Below the pieces are notes generated by a model. The model was not told where the DNA came from, searched no databases, and worked only from the letters and a program-made list of their open reading frames with translations. The position numbers were made by a program, and so were the translations under genes. A stretch of DNA of 64,000 nucleotides, taken from the NCBI GenBank assembly GCA_031394355.1, contig JANNSU010000054.1, forward strand, positions 80,698 through 144,697, read 5' to 3'. Position 1 is the first letter of the stretch, and every line of letters begins with the position of its first letter. Shown in pieces: positions 46,807 through 54,847 of the stretch. This DNA is from JAEUMY01 sp031394355 (GTDB taxonomy: Bacteria; Pseudomonadota; Gammaproteobacteria; Burkholderiales; Usitatibacteraceae).

Positions 46807-48252
46807 ATGAATGCCACCCGCGCTCGCCGTTCCCCCGACCCCAAATCCAGCAAGGAAGTCCCGACCAAACTGTTTGTGCTGGATACCAATGTCCTCATGC
46901 ATGACCCGACGAGTCTGTTCCGGTTCGAAGAGCACGACATCTATCTGCCGATGATCACGCTTGAAGAACTGGACGATCACAAGAAGGGCATGACGGAAGT
47001 CGCCAGAAACGCACGCCAGGCCAGTCGCTTTCTCGATGAAATCGTGAGTTCGGATGAAGGGAACATCGAAAAGGGTATCGCCTTGGCGTCCTTCGGCTCC
47101 AAGGACGCCAGTGGCCGCCTGTTCCTTCAAACCCATCCCATCAATCGCGACATTCCGCACTCGCTTGCCACCGGCAAGGCGGACAACCAGATCCTCGCCG
47201 TCGCACTGGACTTGCAACACGAGTACCCGAGGCGCGACGTGGTGTTGGTGTCCAAGGACATCAACATGCGGATCAAGGCGCGCGCCATCGGGGTTGCCGC
47301 CGAAGACTATTTCAATGACAAGGTGCTGGAGGACACGGATCTCCTCTACACCGGCATGCGCGAATTGCCGGAAGACTTCTGGGCAAAGCACGGCAAGGAC
47401 GTGGAATCCTGGCAGGAGCACAACCGCACCTTTTACAAGATCAAAGGACCGCTTTGTCCCAGCTTCCTGCGCAATGAATTCGTCTATCAGGAACCAGGCA
47501 AGGAGACCGAAAAGCCGTTCTACGCATTGGTGGTCGCTCAGGAAGCCAAGACCGCGACCTTGAAGACACTGCGTGACTATACCCATCAGAAGAACAATGT
47601 CTGGGGCATTACTGCACGGAACCGGGAGCAGAATTTTGCGCTCAATGTGCTCATGGATCCCGAAATTGACTTCGTCACCCTGCTGGGCCAGGCGGGCACC
47701 GGCAAGACTCTGCTAACGCTCGCTGCCGGGCTGATGCAGACCCTTGAGCACAAGCTGTACTCCGAAATCATCATGACCCGGGTGACAGTCCCCGTGGGTG
47801 AAGACATCGGATTCCTTCCCGGTACGGAAGAAGAAAAGATGACGCCCTGGATGGGTGCGCTCGAAGACAATCTCGATGTCTTGATGAAAACCGATGACGA
47901 GGCAGGCGACTGGGGGCGAGCTGCGACGGCTGACCTGATCCGCAGCCGAATCAAGGTGAAGTCGCTCAACTTCATGCGCGGCCGCACTTTCCTCGCCAAA
48001 TTCCTCATCATTGATGAAGCCCAGAACCTCACACCCAAGCAGATGAAGACGCTCATCACCCGCGCCGGCCCGGGAACCAAGGTGGTATGCCTCGGCAACA
48101 TCGCGCAGATTGATACGCCCTATCTGACCGAAGGATCGTCCGGCCTCACTTACGTGGTGGACAACTTCAAGGGGTGGGAACATAGCGGACACGTCACCCT
48201 GCAGCGTGGCGAGCGCTCCCGTCTGGCCGATCACGCAGCAGAGGTGCTGTAA
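46807..48252 (+). CDS. PhoH-family protein with N-terminal PIN domain
   Basis: A 481-residue protein. PIN nuclease domain at about residues 18-160 (LFVLDTNVLMHDPTSLFRFEEHDIYLP, ITLEELDDHKKG, TGKADNQILAVAL, VVLVSKDINMRIKARA). PhoH ATPase domain at about 235-470: Walker A LLGQAGTGKTLLTLA, LPGTEEEKMTPWMGA, Walker B FLIIDEAQNLTPKQMKTLITRAG. This PIN-PhoH combination is PhoH2-like, coupling RNA unwinding and cleavage. MNATRARR at 46807 was preferred to the ATG-less upstream frame. Confidence 0.93.
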   Translation: MNATRARRSPDPKSSKEVPTKLFVLDTNVLMHDPTSLFRFEEHDIYLPMITLEELDDHKKGMTEVARNARQASRFLDEIVSSDEGNIEKGIALASFGSKDASGRLFLQTHPINRDIPHSLATGKADNQILAVALDLQHEYPRRDVVLVSKDINMRIKARAIGVAAEDYFNDKVLEDTDLLYTGMRELPEDFWAKHGKDVESWQEHNRTFYKIKGPLCPSFLRNEFVYQEPGKETEKPFYALVVAQEAKTATLKTLRDYTHQKNNVWGITARNREQNFALNVLMDPEIDFVTLLGQAGTGKTLLTLAAGLMQTLEHKLYSEIIMTRVTVPVGEDIGFLPGTEEEKMTPWMGALEDNLDVLMKTDDEAGDWGRAATADLIRSRIKVKSLNFMRGRTFLAKFLIIDEAQNLTPKQMKTLITRAGPGTKVVCLGNIAQIDTPYLTEGSSGLTYVVDNFKGWEHSGHVTLQRGERSRLADHAAEVL

Positions 48253-48254
48253 CC

Positions 48255-48722
48255 GTGCGCCCGATACTGCTCTCCGCCCTGCTCCTGTCCTTCTCCTTCA
48301 CGGCAGAGGCTGCACAGAGCGATATCGCCAATCGCAACCTGGGCATCAATCCCAAACAGGTCGAGAAAGTGAAGAAGCTGGACGCAGCCCAGCCCGGTGA
48401 GTTATCGCCTGCGTCGAAAGAAAAGCAGACTGAGCCGGCAACGCCCCCCACTTCCGCCAGCGACGTGCGCATCGAAAGAATCGAGGTGTACGGCAGCCAG
48501 ATTGAAGAATTGACCGGCCCGCCGAAGACGCCAATGCAGCGATTCAGTGATCGGCTCGACGCGGATCGCCCACTGACACCAGCGCAAATCGCACAGATTG
48601 CGCTGAGCCTGTTTTTGGGTGGGCCGCCGCCAGCAAAGGAACCTACCTTCGAAGAGCGAACACAGGCTCGAGTCGCAAGAGGTGGCACAATGATGGTCAA
48701 TCCTCGCGGCACGCTTCAGTAG
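48255..48722 (+). CDS. hypothetical exported protein
   Basis: A 155-residue protein, start GTG two bases after the phoH-like stop. It has a signal peptide (PILLSALLLSFSFTAEAAQ), a Pro/Ala/Lys-rich linker, a short strand motif VRIERIEVYGSQIEE and PPKTPMQRFSDRLDADRPLTPAQIAQIALSLFLGG. I do not recognise a family. The close spacing suggests co-transcription with the phoH-like gene. Confidence 0.65.
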   Translation: MRPILLSALLLSFSFTAEAAQSDIANRNLGINPKQVEKVKKLDAAQPGELSPASKEKQTEPATPPTSASDVRIERIEVYGSQIEELTGPPKTPMQRFSDRLDADRPLTPAQIAQIALSLFLGGPPPAKEPTFEERTQARVARGGTMMVNPRGTLQ

Positions 48723-48851
48723 CGGCTCCCACAACAATAACCCGGCTCAATCCATGAAGCACGGCTTCCCTGCGTTGATTTTCTCCGAATCGTGCATCTG
48801 CTACCCCACGCGGCCGTACTCCGCGATACAGGCTAGCGGGAGTTCCAGCCT

Positions 48852-50147
48852 GTGAAGCGCGGCTTCTACACCATCATGTCGGCGCAGTTTTTCAGCTCGC
48901 TCGCCGACAACGCCCTTCTCATCGCCTCCATCGCGCTGCTGATGCAGTTGCAGGGGCCGGCGTGGATGACCCCGCTGCTCAAGTTCTTCTTCACCGTTTC
49001 CTATGTCGTGCTGGCACCCTTCGTCGGGCCATTTGCGGATGCCTGGCCCAAGGGAAAGGTCATGTTCGTCACCAACACGATCAAGATCGTCGGCTGCATC
49101 ACCATGCTGTTCTATGAGTGGATCGCGATGATCGGGATCACGCCTTACGTTGTCGTGCTGATGGCGTACGGCATTGTCGGTCTGGGTGCAGCGGCCTATT
49201 CACCTGCAAAGTACGGCATCCTCACCGAGCTGCTGCCGCCCGAAAAGCTGGTGGTGGCGAATGGCTGGATCGAGGGCCTGACCGTTGGCTCAATCATCGT
49301 TGGCACCGTGCTGGGCGGCATCCTCATCGGCCCCAAGGTGTCCGCGATGCTGTTGACCGTTGATCTGCCTTTCTTCAATACCGGCATCGACTCGCCAGCG
49401 GAGACAGCCATCGCTGTCATCATGGTGTTCTATCTCATTGCCGCTGGCTTCAATCTTTACATCCCGGATACAGGCAGTCGCTATGCAAAGCAGGAAACCC
49501 ATCCCCTGCGCCTGGTCAGCGATTTTGGCCACTGCTTCCGTACGCTCTGGTCCGACAAGCTCGGCCAAATCACGCTGGCCGTGACGACGTTGTTCTGGGG
49601 AGCGGGCGCCACGCTGCAGTTCATCGTCTTGCGCTGGGCGGATCAACACCTCAACATGCCGCTTTCGAAAGCCGCAGTGCTCCAAGGTGTCTTTGCCATC
49701 GGCATCGCCATTGGCTCAATCATGGCGGCCCGATTCATTCCGCTGAAGAAAGCGCTGAAGGTCATTCCGTTTGGCATCGCCATGGGCGGGCTGGTCATGA
49801 CCATGACGTTGACCACCAATATGCCGGTCGTCTATGGGCTGATGGTGATCATCGGCATGATGGCCGGGTTCTTCGTGGTGCCCATGAATGCGCTGTTGCA
49901 GCATCGCGGTCATGTGCTGCTCTCGGCCGGCCACTCCATCGCTGTGCAGAATTTCAATGAGAATCTCTGCATTCTGGTGATGCTGGCGCTTTACGCCGTG
50001 CTCCTGTCCGGAGGTTGGCACATCAACACCATCATCATCTGCTTTGGCATGTTCGTGATGATGACCATGTGCCTGGTTCTCTATCGCCACCTCTACAACA
50101 AGTCCAAGGAAGACGTGGAAGCGCGAATCGGCGAGGCAAAGCACTAA
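48852..50147 (+). CDS. lplT: lysophospholipid transporter LplT
   Basis: A 431-residue MFS protein with 12 membrane helices. The N-terminus GFYTIMSAQFFSSLADNALLIASIALL and the block YSPAKYGILTELLPPEKLVVANGWIEGLTVGSIIVGTVLGG are LplT hallmarks. It flips lysophosphatidylethanolamine into the cell for re-acylation. Starts with GTG. An overlapping short ORF (48754-48855) ends as GTGA with its start. Confidence 0.92.
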   Translation: MKRGFYTIMSAQFFSSLADNALLIASIALLMQLQGPAWMTPLLKFFFTVSYVVLAPFVGPFADAWPKGKVMFVTNTIKIVGCITMLFYEWIAMIGITPYVVVLMAYGIVGLGAAAYSPAKYGILTELLPPEKLVVANGWIEGLTVGSIIVGTVLGGILIGPKVSAMLLTVDLPFFNTGIDSPAETAIAVIMVFYLIAAGFNLYIPDTGSRYAKQETHPLRLVSDFGHCFRTLWSDKLGQITLAVTTLFWGAGATLQFIVLRWADQHLNMPLSKAAVLQGVFAIGIAIGSIMAARFIPLKKALKVIPFGIAMGGLVMTMTLTTNMPVVYGLMVIIGMMAGFFVVPMNALLQHRGHVLLSAGHSIAVQNFNENLCILVMLALYAVLLSGGWHINTIIICFGMFVMMTMCLVLYRHLYNKSKEDVEARIGEAKH

Positions 50148-50176
50148 CCGGCAATCAAGTCCTTGCCACGTGGCTA

Positions 50177-50674
50177 TCAGAGCACGACCGGCTGATCCGA
50201 CAATTCATTCTGGTCATCGCCAGCAGGTGGGAAGTGACGGGAGAGCAAGTCCGATATCGCCTCAATGCCCTGAACGGCACCCTGCTCGAACCTGCCTGCG
50301 CGAAACTCGACACGCATGCGATCACAGATGGCCTGCCACCCTGCATCGCCCACCTGCCGATGGATACCGCGATCCGCGACGATCTCCACATCGTGGTCTG
50401 CCAGCAGCACGTAGATGAGCACGCCGTTGTTTTCTTCCGTGTCCCATACGCGCAATCGGCCAAAGACATCAATGGCACGCTGTCTGGGTGACACGTCTGC
50501 CAGCAACGGGCCCCAGTCCAGTTCGCCTTCGACCACAAAGCGAACTTCGCCACGGTGAGCCAGTTCGCAGCGTGTCGTGGCCGCATGAATCGCTTGCAGG
50601 GTTGATATCGTAAACGCGCTCGACAGCGTCAGGCGGTTCATCAGAATGTGGCGCCAGGTGCGCTTCAGATTCAT
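50177..50674 (-). CDS. TPM-domain protein
   Basis: A 165-residue protein with a TPM domain (Psb32/YgcG type): AIDVFGRLRVWDTEENNGVLIYVLLADHDVEIVADRGIHRQVGDAGWQAICDRMRVEFRAGRFEQGAVQGIEAI. A basic N-terminus and one weak hydrophobic stretch precede it. The ATG at 50674 overlaps the preceding stop as TGATG, so it is translationally coupled to the larger TPM gene. Function unknown; the pair with LemA is a recurring membrane-associated module. Confidence 0.85.
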   Translation of the reverse strand: MNLKRTWRHILMNRLTLSSAFTISTLQAIHAATTRCELAHRGEVRFVVEGELDWGPLLADVSPRQRAIDVFGRLRVWDTEENNGVLIYVLLADHDVEIVADRGIHRQVGDAGWQAICDRMRVEFRAGRFEQGAVQGIEAISDLLSRHFPPAGDDQNELSDQPVVL

Positions 50675-51612
50675 CACCAATCTCCCGATGCGCCGCCGCC
50701 ACCAAAGTCGCCGCCACCGCCGCTGAAGCTGTCGCCACTGCTGCCACCCCAGTCACTACCGCTGGATGTCCAACCACCACCCCCGCGGCCGCCGCCAGAA
50801 AACAGAGTGATGAAGAAGCCGACGATGCCGATGATTGCCGCCCAACCCAGCGCGCTGGAGAGAAACCATACGATGGCACCCAACCCTCCGCCGGTCAGCA
50901 TCGCGCCAAAGAAGCGACCAAACACGGCGCGCAGAAATCCACCCACACCGAGCGCGACAAAGAATGCGACAACGAACCACTCGATGTTGAAGTCGCCTGT
51001 CGGCCCGTCGGGTTTGCCGGACCACGATTGCTTCACCTCAGGCGCGGGCAACGCTTCGCCGCTTGCGACGGCTATGAGTCTGTCGACACCTGCCTCAATG
51101 CCACCGACGTAATCGTTGTTGCGGAATCGCGGTGCGATGGCCTCGCTGATGATGCGTTTTGCAATCGCATCGGGTATGGCGCCCTCGAGCCCGTAACCGA
51201 CTTCAATGCGCAGCTTGCGATCGTTCTTGGCGACCAGCAAGATAAGCCCATCATCCACTTTCTTGCGGCCGATCTTCCATTTCTCGGCGACACGGATGCT
51301 GTACTGCTCGATGGCTTCGGGCTGGACCGTGGGTACCATGAGCACCACCATCTGGCTGCCCTTCTGCTGCTCGAATGCCTTGAGTTTTGCCTCGATTCGC
51401 GCCGCATCTGCGGAGGACAATGTGCCAGTCGTATCCGTGACCCGGCCCTTCAGTGCCGGAATGTCGGCGAAGTCGCCTGTTGCCGCGTGTGCGAGGGAGA
51501 TCCCGGCCAACGCGGCTACGAAAGCGGACACGCCCAGTCCGAAGACGGCATGCCGGGCCAGTCCGAGCAGTTGTCGAATTGGCCTCAAAACGAATTGAAA
51601 CGGTTTGTGCAT
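50674..51612 (-). CDS. TPM-domain membrane protein, YgcG type
   Basis: A 312-residue protein. An N-terminal membrane anchor/signal (about residues 15-43), the TPM domain (PALKGRVTDTTGTLSSADAARIEAKLKAFEQQKGSQMVVLMVPTV and KVDDGLILLVAKNDRKLRIEVGYGLEGAIPDAIAKRI), one or two C-terminal helices, and a Gly/Ser-rich tail of about 55 residues ending GGGGASGDW. Such GGG tails are typical of YgcG/DUF477 proteins. It lies 53 bases downstream of lemA. Confidence 0.88.
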   Translation of the reverse strand: MHKPFQFVLRPIRQLLGLARHAVFGLGVSAFVAALAGISLAHAATGDFADIPALKGRVTDTTGTLSSADAARIEAKLKAFEQQKGSQMVVLMVPTVQPEAIEQYSIRVAEKWKIGRKKVDDGLILLVAKNDRKLRIEVGYGLEGAIPDAIAKRIISEAIAPRFRNNDYVGGIEAGVDRLIAVASGEALPAPEVKQSWSGKPDGPTGDFNIEWFVVAFFVALGVGGFLRAVFGRFFGAMLTGGGLGAIVWFLSSALGWAAIIGIVGFFITLFSGGGRGGGGWTSSGSDWGGSSGDSFSGGGGDFGGGGASGDW

Positions 51613-51665
51613 GAGTTCGCAGTCCCGGCGGGCCGGGACTGCTGTTTGGATAGGTGGCGAAGGAG

Positions 51666-52322
51666 CTACTTGGTGTACTCGTTGGGCGCTGCCGGGATCT
51701 TGCTCGCGGCGGATGGCGCAGTCTCAGCCGGTTTCGCCTTGAAATCCACCTTGGGCGGCGCAGCGATGGCCTTTTCGTCCTCCACCGTGAACTGTGGCTT
51801 CTCCTTGTAGCTGAAGATCATGGCCGTAAAGTTCGACGGGATCTGGCGCACGAGCTTGTTGTACTCACCGACCTCGTCGATGTAACGCTTGCGGGAGACG
51901 GTGATGCGGTTCTCGGTGCCTTCCAGTTGCGCCTGGAGGTCGCGAAAGTTGGCATCTGACTTCAACTGCGGATAGTTTTCCGCCACCACCAGAAGGCGGG
52001 ACAACGCACCAGACAGCTCACCCTGTGCCTTCTGGAACTGGGCGAATGCCTGCGGGTTGTTCAGCAACTCTGGTGTGGCCTGAACAGATCCTACCTTCGA
52101 CCGCGCATTGGTAACACCCAGGAGAACATCCTTCTCTTGATCGGCAAATCCCTGAACCGTCGACACCAGATTGGGAATGAGGTCAGCCCGGCGCTTGTAC
52201 TGATTCAGCACTTCCGCCCAAGCCTTCTTGACTTCCTCGTCACGAGCCTGGAAGTCGTTGTAGCCACAACCAGCCAGCAACAAGCTGAATGATGCGGCGA
52301 GAATCAGCAATGCTCTTTTCAT
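51666..52322 (-). CDS. lemA: LemA family lipoprotein
   Basis: A 218-residue LemA protein. Here the N-terminus is a lipoprotein signal (SFSLLLAGCGYN) and not the usual N-out helix. The LemA core is YNDFQARDEEVKKAWAEVLNQYKRRADLIPNLVSTVQGFADQEKDVLLGVTNARSKV and VSRKRYIDEVGEYNKLVRQIPSNFTAMIF. A Lys/Pro/Ala tail follows. First gene of a lemA-TPM-TPM operon. The start at 52322 gives the lipobox; the frame is open further upstream. Confidence 0.92.
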   Translation of the reverse strand: MKRALLILAASFSLLLAGCGYNDFQARDEEVKKAWAEVLNQYKRRADLIPNLVSTVQGFADQEKDVLLGVTNARSKVGSVQATPELLNNPQAFAQFQKAQGELSGALSRLLVVAENYPQLKSDANFRDLQAQLEGTENRITVSRKRYIDEVGEYNKLVRQIPSNFTAMIFSYKEKPQFTVEDEKAIAAPPKVDFKAKPAETAPSAASKIPAAPNEYTK

Positions 52323-52482
52323 GATGGACTCCGTTGAAAGCAAAAAATGTAGTGGATGCGAAAGATACACGTCGAATGATGGGTTTGCCACGCCAGTTTA
52401 CAAGCCTGCGTGCGACGGACCCGGTCCACGCCGCGATCAAGCCAATCAAACTCGGCACGAATGGCGATGGAATCAGGCCTGA

Positions 52483-53379
52483 TCAGCCCTGCTCTGCGAA
52501 TATTCGCCGTGCACGCAGCAAGTCCTCCCACGCCTTGGCTTTATCCGGAAGATTTCTGAGCAGATAGGCCGGATGGTACGTCACCAGCAGCGGATAGCCG
52601 CGATAAGTGAATTGGCGTCCGCGGAGACCTGCCAGACTGCCCTCCTCTCCTGTGAGCCTGACCGCAGCGGTCTTGCCGAGCGCAACAATGAGTCTGGGGC
52701 TGACCAGGTCGATCTGACGGTCCAGCCAGTCCGCGCAGGATGCAGCCTCTTCCTGCGTGGGGGGACGATTTCCGGGCGGACGGCACTTCACTACATTTGC
52801 GATGTAAGTATTGGTCTTGCGAGAAAGCTGGATGGACGCGAGCATTGCATCCAGCAGCTTCCCGGCCTGACCGACAAAGGGCTCGCCCGATTCATCCTCT
52901 TCCGAACCCGGCCCTTCTCCTACAAAAAGCCAAGGCCCAGACTCTGCACCGGTCCCAAAGACGGCCTGTTTGCGTTGCTTGCACAAAACACAGGCTTCGC
53001 ACTTGCTGACCATGCCTTTCAACGCAGACCAGTCGGCCTCTCCCAATCCCGCCGCTGGCGTTCGTCTAACAGCTGCTGGCGAGATTGTTGCTGCTGCCGC
53101 ATTGACGCGGCTTTCCGATTGCGTTGGCGTAACCGGACGCTGCACTGCAGAGGGCATCGGCACGCCAGCTGTGCTGCTGGCCTCCCGGGAATCCGGCACC
53201 GTGCCCTGCATTCGATTTGGCGGGGGTGCAGTCTTGCTGGCCGGTATCGGCACTGACGCCGGTTTTGCCGCCTCGGCTATCCCGGATGCTGCCATGTCTA
53301 CCGGCCACTCGGCCAGGTGCAATAGCTCAAGCTCGCGCAGCTGATCGACTGAGTAGGCCGCCCAATTCACGTCTGCCAC
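52483..53379 (-). CDS. uracil-DNA glycosylase, family 4
   Basis: A 298-residue protein. The first ~105 residues are low-complexity Pro/Ala/Thr sequence; the family 4 UDG domain follows: CEACVLCKQRKQAVFGTGAESGPWLFVGEGPGSEEDESGEPFVGQAGKLLDAML, NVVKCRPPGNRPPTQEEAASCADWL, and TYHPAYLLR. The four cysteines for the 4Fe-4S cluster (CEAC, C in VKCRPP, ASCADW) are present. It removes uracil from DNA. It starts with GTG, overlapping the rimI stop by one base. Confidence 0.93.
   Translation of the reverse strand: MADVNWAAYSVDQLRELELLHLAEWPVDMAASGIAEAAKPASVPIPASKTAPPPNRMQGTVPDSREASSTAGVPMPSAVQRPVTPTQSESRVNAAAATISPAAVRRTPAAGLGEADWSALKGMVSKCEACVLCKQRKQAVFGTGAESGPWLFVGEGPGSEEDESGEPFVGQAGKLLDAMLASIQLSRKTNTYIANVVKCRPPGNRPPTQEEAASCADWLDRQIDLVSPRLIVALGKTAAVRLTGEEGSLAGLRGRQFTYRGYPLLVTYHPAYLLRNLPDKAKAWEDLLRARRIFAEQG
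52495..52508. repeat. iterated palindrome, GCGAATATTCGC core
   Basis: Perfect 12-base core (last flank C) at the very end of the UDG gene, read as RIFA (context RRIFAEQG). Confidence 0.92.
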
Positions 53380-53879
53380 TACAGCACCAACCCGAGAAAC
53401 AGTGCATCTTCGCGGCCGGCACGTGCGGGATAGTAGGCCTTCCGGATGCCATGCTTGATGAATCCCATGTCCTCATAAAGCGCCTGCGCGATCTGGTTGG
53501 ATGGACGCACCTCCAGATAAAGCATCACGCACTCCTTGCTGCGGGCGTCCTCCATGGCAAATTGAAGCGTGCGGCGTCCAATGCCTTGTCTTTGCCACCT
53601 TGCATCCACGGCGATATTCAAAAGATGGGCCTCATCGATAGCAAGCATGATGATGGCGTAGCCAACCAACTGGTCGCCGCCCTGTCCGCTGGAATCAGGG
53701 TGGCCGTGAGCCCAGCAGCCCCAAAATCGGTAACCCGAAAGCAGGGCGTCGCGGAAATTGCCTGCCGTCCACGGAAACTCATAGACTCTGCGCTCAATGG
53801 CGGCAATGGATTCGATATCCGCTTCTGAAATTCGCCTGAAGGACAGAGGCAGCGATGGCGAATGAGGCAGTGCGCTCAT
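53379..53879 (-). CDS. rimI: ribosomal-protein-alanine acetyltransferase RimI
   Basis: A 166-residue GNAT: FRRISEADIESIAAIERRVYEFPWTAGNFRDAL, LLNIAVDARWQRQGIGRRTLQFAM (acetyl-CoA loop), YLEVRPSNQIAQALYEDMGFIKHGIRKAYYPA. RimI acetylates ribosomal protein S18. It sits between tsaB and UDG, a usual arrangement in betaproteobacteria. A 23-base tandem duplication covers its start (see 53868-53913), leaving 19 bases between the tsaB stop and this ATG. Confidence 0.95.
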   Translation of the reverse strand: MSALPHSPSLPLSFRRISEADIESIAAIERRVYEFPWTAGNFRDALLSGYRFWGCWAHGHPDSSGQGGDQLVGYAIIMLAIDEAHLLNIAVDARWQRQGIGRRTLQFAMEDARSKECVMLYLEVRPSNQIAQALYEDMGFIKHGIRKAYYPARAGREDALFLGLVL

Positions 53880-53913
53880 GTGCTCACCTGCAGTGCGCTC
53901 ATGGGCTCACCTG
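53868..53913. repeat. 23-base tandem duplication at the tsaB-rimI junction
   Basis: Units 53868-53890 and 53891-53913 differ at one base. Each contains on the minus strand GTGAGC-N2-ATGAGCGCACTG. In the upstream unit ATG still overlaps the tsaB stop as ATGA but now leads to a short frame that ends in TGA. Confidence 0.92.
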
Positions 53914-54609
53914 CCGCTCAAGTTCTGCCTTGTTCGCGATGCGCTCATCAATGGTCAGCGCCACGCGGTCGCGAATATACATCGGCAGCGCATCCTCCGG
54001 CGCAACCTCGGCGCCACGCGCGAAACTTCGCAGTGCGAGTCTGGCGACTTCCCGCGCAGAGGGAAAGCGATCAGACAAAACGTTGCAAACACTGCCGGCA
54101 AAGTGTTGCTTCACATAGTCAAGTCGATCAAAGCCGCTGCCGATGCCGGTCCAGTTGCCGCCCTCAAGCCGGGGTAGTGTTCCCGGACCCAGAAGGCAAG
54201 GTTCAATGACCGCGCGCAGTGCCGCGCCGTGCCGCTCGTAGACAGAAAAGTAGGTCTCCCCCATGCGCGCATCCAGCGCGGCAATGACTCGATCAGAATC
54301 GGCTTGCAGAGCCAATGCCTCCAACGTACCCACGGGTGCGATGCGGCAGTTCAGCCCGAGCGCCATGCCCTGCGCCACGCTGCAGCCAATCCTGAGCCCG
54401 GTGAAGGAGCCCGGTCCGCTGCCAAACGCGAGCCCGGACAGCTCCAGGAGCGCCACGTCATGGGATGCAAGCAAATCGAGAATCATGCCGTTCAACAACA
54501 TCGAGTGTTGCTGCCCCGCATGCACCTCGACGCAGTGCACGACTTCCTCCGCTGTCGCAAGGGCGACAGAACAGTATTCGGTGGACGTCTCGATAGCCAG
54601 CAGATTCAT
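53899..54609 (-). CDS. tsaB: tRNA threonylcarbamoyladenosine biosynthesis protein TsaB
   Basis: A 236-residue ASKHA-fold protein: LLAIETSTEYCSVALA, GQQHSMLLNGMILDLLA, SGLAFGSGPGSFTGLRIGCSVAQGMALGLNCRIAPVGTLEALA, ALDARMGETYFSVYER. It partners TsaD/TsaE to make t6A37 in ANN-decoding tRNAs. The C-terminal VSP and stop lie in the upstream unit of the 23-base duplication. Confidence 0.95.
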   Translation of the reverse strand: MNLLAIETSTEYCSVALATAEEVVHCVEVHAGQQHSMLLNGMILDLLASHDVALLELSGLAFGSGPGSFTGLRIGCSVAQGMALGLNCRIAPVGTLEALALQADSDRVIAALDARMGETYFSVYERHGAALRAVIEPCLLGPGTLPRLEGGNWTGIGSGFDRLDYVKQHFAGSVCNVLSDRFPSAREVARLALRSFARGAEVAPEDALPMYIRDRVALTIDERIANKAELERQVSP

Positions 54610-54710
54610 GGCCGAAAGTATACCTGCCAGCGTTCGCTGCCTTTCATGCCCGACCGCGCGCTGGGAAGGGACGCTGGCTGGTGGCAGCCAATGCTCGCCA
54701 GGTCTCGGAC

Positions 54711-54746
54711 AAAAAAAGCCCCGCCGCGCTCTCGCGTCGGCGGGGT
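54711..54746 (-). terminator. intrinsic terminator of the DUF1501 operon
   Basis: On the minus strand, CCCCGCCG-11 bases-CGGCGGGG then C and seven T, 82 bases beyond the DUF1501 stop. Confidence 0.88.
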
Positions 54747-54780
54747 ACCCAGGGAGTCACCCCACTACAACTCTGCATGA

Positions 54781-54847
54781 ACGAGATCCCCATGTGGAAA
54801 CGAGATCCCTGCGTCCGAAAGAGATCCCTATGCGCGAACGAGATCCA
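54781..54847. repeat. four tandem ~19-base repeats at the DUF1501 3' end
   Basis: Units share (A)ACGAGATCCC (third unit AGAGATCCC) at 54781, 54800, 54820 and 54838, spaced 18-20 bases. The last lies in the coding end (LDLVRA); the other three lie in the 3' untranslated region before the terminator. Confidence 0.75.

Noticed and set aside
53956..53985. GCGAATATACAT in tsaB as a palindrome copy
   Set aside because: Only the left half matches; the right arm is absent.
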